DNA of 6,958 nucleotides from assembly GCA_028711485.1 (NCBI GenBank), contig JAQTSF010000038.1, positions 1 to 6,958 of the forward strand. Reading direction: 5' to 3'. The DNA is from Candidatus Iainarchaeum sp. Its GTDB lineage: Archaea > Micrarchaeota > Micrarchaeia > Anstonellales > Bilamarchaeaceae. The position numbers and the translations under genes were made by a program. Below, one piece after another: positions 1 to 4,516 of the stretch (position 1 is its first letter; each line of letters opens with the position of its first letter). The notes under the pieces were generated by a model, which was not told where the DNA came from, searched no databases, and worked only from the letters and a program-made list of their open reading frames with translations.

Positions 1-103
1 CACATTCCTTTAAGGATATAATTATTTCCTTTTGGCCTACGACTTGTTCTAGATTTTTCGGCCTGTATTTTTCTGTCCAGGGTAAATGATCTGATTCCTC
101 CAT
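1..103 (-). CDS. rfcS: Replication factor C subunit (probably small subunit), N-terminal 34 codons only
   Basis: This is the start of a clamp-loader ATPase gene that runs off the left edge of the window. RFC loads the PCNA sliding clamp onto primed DNA in archaeal replication. The visible residues include PWTEKYRP (8-15) followed by KNLEQVVGQ (16-24), the hallmark N-terminus of archaeal and eukaryotic RFC subunits; the Walker A motif would lie beyond the edge. The start at 103 is chosen because the family begins only a few residues before this motif, and because GTGAT sits 4 nt upstream of the ATG. An in-frame ATG at 139 would add 12 hydrophobic residues and lies too close to the candidate TATA box. 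The gene is divergent from the KaiC-like gene. The large subunit shares a similar N-terminus, so assignment to the small subunit is likely but not certain. Confidence 0.78.
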   Translation of the reverse strand, partial: MEESDHLPWTEKYRPKNLEQVVGQKEIIISLKEC

Positions 104-147
104 AATGATCACATTAGAATAGATAATAGAAATAAACATAGAACTAC

Positions 148-161
148 AAAATATTAAAAAA
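148..161 (-). promoter_or_regulatory. Candidate TATA box for the RFC gene
   Basis: On the minus strand this stretch reads TTTTTAATATTTTG, an AT-only core with a T-rich lead. A start site about 25 nt downstream would fall near 125-130, giving a leader of roughly 20-25 nt that includes the GTGAT Shine-Dalgarno before the ATG at 103. The surrounding region is AT-rich, so this is a positional inference. Confidence 0.35.
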
Positions 162-176
162 GGTAGGTTGGGACAA

Positions 177-186
177 TTTATTTAAA
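177..186 (+). promoter_or_regulatory. Candidate TATA box for the KaiC-like ATPase / ileS unit
   Basis: TTTATTTAAA is preceded by the purine-containing GGGACAA, which could act as a BRE. A start site 24-26 nt downstream of its centre would lie near 206-208, just before the GAGGT Shine-Dalgarno (209-213). Geometry and sequence fit an archaeal promoter, but no transcript data are available. Confidence 0.45.
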
Positions 187-219
187 AGTAATAGTTAAAT
201 ATAAATATGAGGTTTTATG

Positions 220-903
220 ATGGATAGAGTAAAAACAGGAATCGAAGGTTTAGATGAAATGCTTAATGGGGGTATCCCAAAAAACAGGCATGTAACATTA
301 TATGGTGGTCCAGGAACAGGAAAAACATCCTTTGCATTTGAATATATATACAAAGGGGCACAACAGGGAGAAGCAGGAGTATATATAAGCCTTGAAGAAA
401 CTGCAGAAGACATTATAAGCAATATGAAAACAACCTTTCCCATGTTTGAGGATGTTGAAAAATTAATAAACAGCAAAAAAATGGAAATAATTAAACCAGA
501 TACTTTGGGATTAGATGGAGTTGCAGGAATACTTGAAGACAGAATATTAAGCAATAAAATAAAACGAGTGGTGATAGATTCTCTTACTATAATGAAAATG
601 ACTTCGGGAGTAGATGAATACCGACCAATGTTATTTGAATTTCTTTCTTTGTTAAGAGGATTGGATTGCACTAGTATGACTACATTGGAAGCATCCAAAA
701 TAAATAAAGAGACTGTTGAATATGATATTGAACATTTTGTGATGGATGGAATTATTAATTTATATAATTTAGATAGAAAAGATAAAAGAATTCGCGCTCT
801 TGAAATATTTAAATTAAGAGGAACTAATCATTCCAGAGATTTGGTACCTTTTAAAGTTACACCTTCTGGAATAAAAGTGTATACTGGAGAAAAAGTATTC
901 TGA
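220..903 (+). CDS. Single-domain KaiC-like (RecA-superfamily) ATPase
   Basis: A 227-residue protein that is one KaiC/GvpD-type RecA-fold domain. With numbering from the ATG at 220, it has the family N-terminus VKTGIEGLDEMLNGGIP (4-20), Walker A GGPGTGKT (29-36), the adjacent glutamates EE (59-60) that act as catalytic bases in KaiC, Walker B RVVIDSL (116-122, Asp120), and a C-terminal KLRGTNH (198-204) matching the KaiC KxRGxxH motif that contacts the neighbouring subunit's nucleotide. All nucleotide-binding elements are intact, so an active ATPase, probably oligomeric, is expected. Archaeal single-domain KaiC paralogues are numerous and mostly of unknown role, and nothing here identifies a substrate. 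An ATG at 217 also exists; the one at 220 is preferred because GAGGT (209-213) then sits at the same anti-SD register as in the neighbouring genes. It is the first gene of a unit with ileS, 14 nt downstream. Confidence 0.9.
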   Translation: MDRVKTGIEGLDEMLNGGIPKNRHVTLYGGPGTGKTSFAFEYIYKGAQQGEAGVYISLEETAEDIISNMKTTFPMFEDVEKLINSKKMEIIKPDTLGLDGVAGILEDRILSNKIKRVVIDSLTIMKMTSGVDEYRPMLFEFLSLLRGLDCTSMTTLEASKINKETVEYDIEHFVMDGIINLYNLDRKDKRIRALEIFKLRGTNHSRDLVPFKVTPSGIKVYTGEKVF

Positions 904-907
904 GGAG
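902..907 (+). promoter_or_regulatory. Shine-Dalgarno of ileS overlapping the KaiC-like stop codon
   Basis: GAGGAG begins inside the TGA stop (901-903) of the upstream gene and lies 10 nt before the ileS ATG at 918. The overlap fits co-transcription and possible translational coupling of the two genes. No promoter fits in the 14-nt gap. Confidence 0.6.
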
Positions 908-917
908 AATTGTAAAC

Positions 918-2744
918 ATGTATGATCATAATGCAATAGAACAAAAGATACTATCTTTTTGGGAAAAAGAAGAGATATATCAAAAAGTAAAGGATAATAA
1001 TAGAAAAAATGAAATTTTTTATTTTTGTGACGGTCCGCCTTATGCAACAGGGCAGATACATCCCGGAACAGGGTGGAATAAAACAATAAAGGATAGTGTA
1101 TGCAGATACCAGCGCGGGATTGGAAAAAATGTACGTGCACAGATAGGGTATGATACCCACGGTTTGCCTATAGAAGTGAAAGTTGAGAAAGAATTGGGAA
1201 TAAAAAACAAGAATGAAATAGAAAAACTCGGAATAGAAAAATTCATTAAAGAATGTAAAAAATTTGCAACAAAATATATTGGAATAATGAATGGCCAGTT
1301 TAAGAGTTTAGGAGTTTGGATGGATTATGATAATCCATATATAACTTATAATGACGATTTCATAAACGCATCCTGGCACACATTGAAAATGGCTTGGGAA
1401 AAGAAATTGATGCATGAAGGAGAGTATGTACTTCCCTATTGCTATAGGTGTGAAACAACCATGGCTAATTATGAATTAGAATATGGAGAGGAAAGCGACC
1501 CTAGCATCTTCATAAAATTTAAAGTGAAAGAAAGGGAAAATGAATATTTGATAGTATGGACAACAACCCCCTGGACACTAATTGCAAATATGGGAGTAAT
1601 GGTACATCCAATTTTCTCTTATGTAAAGGTAAAAGTAGGGGAAGAAATTTGGGTACTTGCAAAAGAAAGGATGGAATATATGCTTAATATTCTGGGTGAA
1701 AGCGGCGTCGTAGTTGAAGAAGTTTCAGGAAAAAAACTTGAAGGCACAGCGTATGAACACCCTTTCCAGGATAAAATAAAAAAAGAATTTAACAGAAAAG
1801 TAGTTCTTAGTGATGAGTATGTCACTCTTGAAGAAGGTACGGGTTTGGTGCATACTGCGCCCGGGCATGGTCCTGAAGATTTTATTATAGGAAAACGTTT
1901 TGGAATTGAACCTTTTTCTCCAGTTGATGAAAGAGGTAACTTTACTGAGGAAGCAGGAATTTTCAAAGGAAAAAATGTAAGGGAATCCAGTAAAGATGTA
2001 ATAAATGTATTAAAAGAAAAAAAAGTGTTGATTTATCAAGATAGAATAAAACATAGATACCCCCATTGCTGGAGATGTAAAACTCCTTTGATATTTCTCG
2101 CAACAAAACAATGGTTCATAAATATCTCAAATATAAAAAGTAAAATGATGGATGAGATAGAAAAAATTGATTGGCATCCTTCATTTATAAAAAATAGATT
2201 CGCAGATTTTGTTTCTGGAGCTCCTGATTGGTGCATATCAAGACAAAGATATTGGGGAATTCCTCTTCCTATATGGAAATGTAAAGAATGTGAAAGCATA
2301 ACAGTTATAGGAGATAGAAATGAGATTGGAAAAGTAAAAGAACTCCACAGACCGTATGTTGATGAAATTAAGATAGATTGTAGTTGTGGAAAAAAGATGG
2401 AAAGGATACCTGATGTACTAGATGTTTGGTTTGATTCTGGAAATGCTGTATGGGCGTCATTAGATGAAAAAGAAAGCAAAATGAAAGAACTCGAACAAAC
2501 TCACGTTATAATAGAAGGACAAGATCAGATAAGAGGATGGTTTTACTCCCTTCTTGGATCAGGGATAATAAGATATGATAAATCACCATATAAAAAATTA
2601 CTTATGCATGGATTTTTTGTAGATGAAAAAGGAGAAAAAATGAGCAAATCCCTGGGAAATTTTGTTCCTTTAGAAGAGATACTTACGAAATATGGAGCAG
2701 ATGGATTTAGGCTTTGGGGTTTGAGCAGCACGGTCTGGGAATAA
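918..2744 (+). CDS. ileS: Isoleucyl-tRNA synthetase, catalytic and editing part, ending at an in-frame TAA
   Basis: A class Ia synthetase that charges tRNA-Ile in the cytoplasm. The 608 residues hold the HIGH-type motif HPGT (48-51, within PPYATG...GWNK), the first zinc knuckle CYRC (175-178), the CP1 editing domain with WTTTPWT (214-220) and GTGLVHTAPGHGPEDF (307-322, Asp321 at the expected editing position), a second knuckle CWRC (384-387), a third cysteine set at 455/458/488/490, the GWFYSLL segment, and KMSKS (574-578). It stops at codon 609, just after SSTVWE, where intact IleRS proteins continue with the tRNA-binding helical domain. That continuation is present in the same frame directly downstream (to 3749), so this is the front two-thirds of one ancestral gene of 943 codons. 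IleRS identity is very secure. Whether the cell makes a truncated, read-through or normal protein is not decidable here. It follows the KaiC-like gene in an apparent operon. Confidence 0.93.
   Translation: MYDHNAIEQKILSFWEKEEIYQKVKDNNRKNEIFYFCDGPPYATGQIHPGTGWNKTIKDSVCRYQRGIGKNVRAQIGYDTHGLPIEVKVEKELGIKNKNEIEKLGIEKFIKECKKFATKYIGIMNGQFKSLGVWMDYDNPYITYNDDFINASWHTLKMAWEKKLMHEGEYVLPYCYRCETTMANYELEYGEESDPSIFIKFKVKERENEYLIVWTTTPWTLIANMGVMVHPIFSYVKVKVGEEIWVLAKERMEYMLNILGESGVVVEEVSGKKLEGTAYEHPFQDKIKKEFNRKVVLSDEYVTLEEGTGLVHTAPGHGPEDFIIGKRFGIEPFSPVDERGNFTEEAGIFKGKNVRESSKDVINVLKEKKVLIYQDRIKHRYPHCWRCKTPLIFLATKQWFINISNIKSKMMDEIEKIDWHPSFIKNRFADFVSGAPDWCISRQRYWGIPLPIWKCKECESITVIGDRNEIGKVKELHRPYVDEIKIDCSCGKKMERIPDVLDVWFDSGNAVWASLDEKESKMKELEQTHVIIEGQDQIRGWFYSLLGSGIIRYDKSPYKKLLMHGFFVDEKGEKMSKSLGNFVPLEEILTKYGADGFRLWGLSSTVWE
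2742..2744 (+). other. In-frame TAA interrupting ileS
   Basis: The codon series here is GTC TGG GAA TAA CTA AAA. Upstream codons read SSTVWE and downstream codons read LKFNWNELKEV, which is the normal uninterrupted IleRS run except that one acidic residue is expected at the stop. The distance from the ATG at 918 to both flanks is a multiple of three, so no frameshift is involved. A single G-to-T change from GAA would produce it. Confidence 0.9.
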
Positions 2745-2774
2745 CTAAAATTCAACTGGAACGAATTAAAGGAA

Positions 2775-3749
2775 GTGCGTTCTGATCTGATGATTTTTTA
2801 CAATATGTATGTTTTTCTTACAAGATTTTGCGAACAAAAACCAGCAAAACCAAAAAAATTAAATAAAGAAGATGAATGGCTGATTTCAAGATTAAATAGG
2901 ACAATCAAAGAATTTCATTATGGATTTGAGAATTATGAATTGAATAAAGCAGCAAAATCTTTGAGATTTTTTATAGTAGAGGATTTGAGCAGATGGTATA
3001 TGAAAATTGCAAAAAACAGGATAAATAGAGGAGAAAATAAAAATGCTGCATTATGGGTATTGTATAATTCTATATTATCTGCAACAAAAATGCTTGGAAT
3101 TATATGTCCTTTCTTATCAGAGCATGTATACCAGGAGTATTTCAAAAAGTATGAAAATAAAGAATCATTATTCCTTATAGAACTTGAGAAAGAAAGTGGA
3201 GAACTTATAAATGCAGAAATAGAAAAAAAGATGTCTCTTACTGAGGAAATCTGTTCAAATGCATTTGTGGTAAGGCAAAAAGCCGGAATAAAGACAAGAT
3301 GGCCTATAAAAACATTGTACATTGAAAGCAAGTCGCATGAAGTAAAGGATGCGATTACTGAGTTTGAAGAAGTTATAAAGATGCTCATGAATTGCAAGGA
3401 AGTTGCAACAGTGGAAACAAAACCAACAGGTAAAATAAGCGAAGGAGAATTTTCACTTGGGAAAATATATATTGATTCTACAATAGACCAGGAACTTTAT
3501 GAGGAAGGAGTTTCCAATGAAATAAAAAGAAGAATACAGAGCATGAGGAAAGAAGCAGGAATGATTGAGAAGGATCAAATAAAAGTATGGGTAAATGGAG
3601 ATGCAGAAATTGAGAGAATAGTTTCTGATAAGGGAGATTCAATAAAAAATTCAGTTAATGCTGAAAAGATAATTGTTGGAGAAAAGGAAAAAGGAGGAGA
3701 GGAATTCCTTCTGGATGGAAAAAAAGTAATTATAAAAATAAGCAAATAG
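2775..3749 (+). CDS. ileS: Isoleucyl-tRNA synthetase, anticodon-binding and C-terminal part (same frame as the upstream part)
   Basis: This holds the back third of IleRS. The homology actually begins at 2745, right after the TAA. The first possible start codon is the GTG at 2775, with an ATG at 2790; neither has a well-spaced Shine-Dalgarno, since GGA at 2771-2773 is too close to the GTG. In whole-gene codon numbering, visible landmarks are DEWLISRLN (652-660) opening the helical anticodon-binding bundle, the conserved VEDLSRWY (687-694), RQKAGIKTRWPIK (786-798), and RRIQSMRKEAG (871-881) in the C-terminal domain. There is no further stop or frameshift before TAG at 3747-3749. The sequence looks fully constrained, unlike an old pseudogene. 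On its own this part has no catalytic centre. It could be made by readthrough, by re-initiation, or as part of an intact protein if the TAA is an error. Confidence 0.8.
   Translation: MRSDLMIFYNMYVFLTRFCEQKPAKPKKLNKEDEWLISRLNRTIKEFHYGFENYELNKAAKSLRFFIVEDLSRWYMKIAKNRINRGENKNAALWVLYNSILSATKMLGIICPFLSEHVYQEYFKKYENKESLFLIELEKESGELINAEIEKKMSLTEEICSNAFVVRQKAGIKTRWPIKTLYIESKSHEVKDAITEFEEVIKMLMNCKEVATVETKPTGKISEGEFSLGKIYIDSTIDQELYEEGVSNEIKRRIQSMRKEAGMIEKDQIKVWVNGDAEIERIVSDKGDSIKNSVNAEKIIVGEKEKGGEEFLLDGKKVIIKISK
3719..3738 (-). terminator. Candidate T-rich terminator of the zinc protein gene
   Basis: Reading leftward, runs of five and seven T residues occur 14-33 nt past the zinc gene stop, inside the last codons of ileS. 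Archaeal RNA polymerase can terminate at such U-runs. The bases also simply encode lysine-rich IleRS residues on the other strand, so the evidence is weak. Confidence 0.3.
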
Positions 3750-3751
3750 AA

Positions 3752-3940
3752 TTAAGAAGATTTGAATTTCTTCCTAGAAGGCATATCGCTCCAGCATGAT
3801 TTGCATATAAAATATCTTTTTGTTTTCTCTATTCTTTTCTGGCTTTTTATACACGAATAGCATATTTTCTTTTTGCAGTGGTCACATTTTTCTATTTTTG
3901 AAGTTTGTGCTCCGCATCTTTCACAGGTTATAATTGCCAT
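3752..3940 (-). CDS. Small four-knuckle zinc protein, FYVE/treble-clef-like cysteine spacing
   Basis: A 62-residue basic protein with four CxxC pairs at 6/9, 19/22, 27/30 and 46/49, enough for two zinc ions. The central C-x2-C-x4-C-x2-C spacing (19-30) is the same as in cross-braced FYVE-type fingers, so a two-zinc cross-brace fold is plausible. The tail is WSDMPSRKKFKSS, rich in basic residues. No signal peptide or membrane segment is present. I cannot assign a function; binding of nucleic acid or protein is possible. The start at 3940 is preferred over an in-frame GTG at 3949 because GAGTGAT (3945-3951) lies 4 nt before this ATG and would include the GTG. The gene ends 2 bp from the ileS stop and is divergent from the pilin gene. 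The cysteine pattern and the well-placed Shine-Dalgarno show it is a real gene despite its size. Confidence 0.8.
   Translation of the reverse strand: MAIITCERCGAQTSKIEKCDHCKKKICYSCIKSQKRIEKTKRYFICKSCWSDMPSRKKFKSS
3816..3848 (+). terminator. Candidate T-rich terminator of the KaiC-like / ileS unit
   Basis: Several T-runs of 4-5 bases occur 65-100 nt past the ileS stop, within the antisense of the zinc gene. No stable hairpin is evident. They may reflect lysine and arginine codons on the minus strand. Confidence 0.22.
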
Positions 3941-3985
3941 AATTATCACTCATTTGAATATTGTAAAAGAGAGATTGGTGGGAAG

Positions 3986-3996
3986 TTTTTATAAAC
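3986..3996. promoter_or_regulatory. TATA box between zinc gene and pilin gene, possibly shared
   Basis: On the plus strand TTTTTATAAAC is preceded by purine-rich GGTGGGAAG. On the minus strand the same bases read GTTTATAAAAA and are preceded by GAAAAG, a good BRE-like element. Rightward initiation about 25 nt downstream would fall at roughly 4014-4018, at the pilin ATG, which has no Shine-Dalgarno and is therefore probably leaderless. Leftward initiation would fall near 3966, leaving a leader of about 25 nt that contains GAGTGAT. No second TATA-like element as good as this is present in the 77-bp gap. Confidence 0.55.
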
Positions 3997-4017
3997 CTTT
4001 TCAACCCATAGATAAAT

Positions 4018-4515
4018 ATGAAAAAGGGACAAATAGCAATAGAGTATCTAATGACGTACGGATGGGCAATTCTTCTTTTGGTAATTGTAATAGGAGTAAT
4101 ATCAACTATGTTTTCCCCGTCTTTCCTTGTTGCAGAGCAATGTAATATCGATAAAAACAACCTTCCCTGTAATGCGCAGGTGTATAATGAAGGGGGGGAT
4201 CTGAAAATCGCTATAAGAATTGTAAATGGGTTTGGATATCCTGTAAAATTTGATCAAAATAATATTGAATTTACACTAGATGATGGAACAGTTGTTCTTG
4301 GAACGATACAAGGAAATGCTGTTGTAGAGCAAGGAGAAGATATAATAATCCGTGGAATATTCGCAGGAAAGGAAAAATCTCCTAATAGTTTGGCTTCAAT
4401 AAATGTTTATATTAAATACTTAAGTTGTGCACATGAAATAAATCCAGAATGCAATGATAATGATGATTTTAAGTATGAAAAAACTGGTAAAATAGTGGGA
4501 AGAGTTATGCAGTAA
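4018..4515 (+). CDS. Archaeal type IV pilin-like protein with class III signal peptide
   Basis: A 165-residue secreted or surface subunit. The N-terminus is MKKG (1-4), then QIAIEYLMTYGWAIL and a hydrophobic helix to about residue 28. This is a class III prepilin signal: a short basic leader, cleavage predicted after Gly4 by an archaeal prepilin peptidase, Glu9 at position +5 of the mature protein, and a helix that would form the pilus core. The rest is a beta-rich domain with segments such as IRIVNGFGYPVKF and four cysteines (42, 51, 137, 145) that could form two disulfides outside the cell. The xxEYLMTYGWAIL form is common in DPANN archaea. No assembly ATPase, platform protein or peptidase gene is in the window, so filament formation is inferred. 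The start has no Shine-Dalgarno and lies about 25 nt from a TATA box, suggesting a leaderless mRNA. A run of seven G lies at 4192-4198. Confidence 0.87.
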   Translation: MKKGQIAIEYLMTYGWAILLLVIVIGVISTMFSPSFLVAEQCNIDKNNLPCNAQVYNEGGDLKIAIRIVNGFGYPVKFDQNNIEFTLDDGTVVLGTIQGNAVVEQGEDIIIRGIFAGKEKSPNSLASINVYIKYLSCAHEINPECNDNDDFKYEKTGKIVGRVMQ

Positions 4516-4516
4516 A

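Noticed and set aside
195..698. Leftward ORF opposite the KaiC-like gene
   Set aside because: It is the antisense of a clearly recognised ATPase, has no family features and would cross the divergent promoter region.
2742..2744. TAA reassigned to an amino acid throughout this genome
   Set aside because: The pilin, the zinc gene and valS all end with TAA exactly where their proteins should end, so TAA works as a stop here. Pyrrolysine and selenocysteine use UAG and UGA, not UAA.
2739..2750. TAA-CTA context as a programmed readthrough signal
   Set aside because: A CTA after a stop resembles a readthrough context described for eukaryotic UGA codons, but I know of no such mechanism in archaea, and three bases are not evidence.
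2680..2800. Frameshift or intein/intron in ileS
   Set aside because: Both sides are in the same frame with no extra or missing residues apart from the stop codon itself, so no inserted element or indel is present.
3873..4160. ORFs on either strand spanning the zinc-gene/pilin gap (3873-4145 plus, 3921-4160 minus)
   Set aside because: Both overlap recognised genes in other frames and run through the promoter region; their translations resemble no protein pattern.
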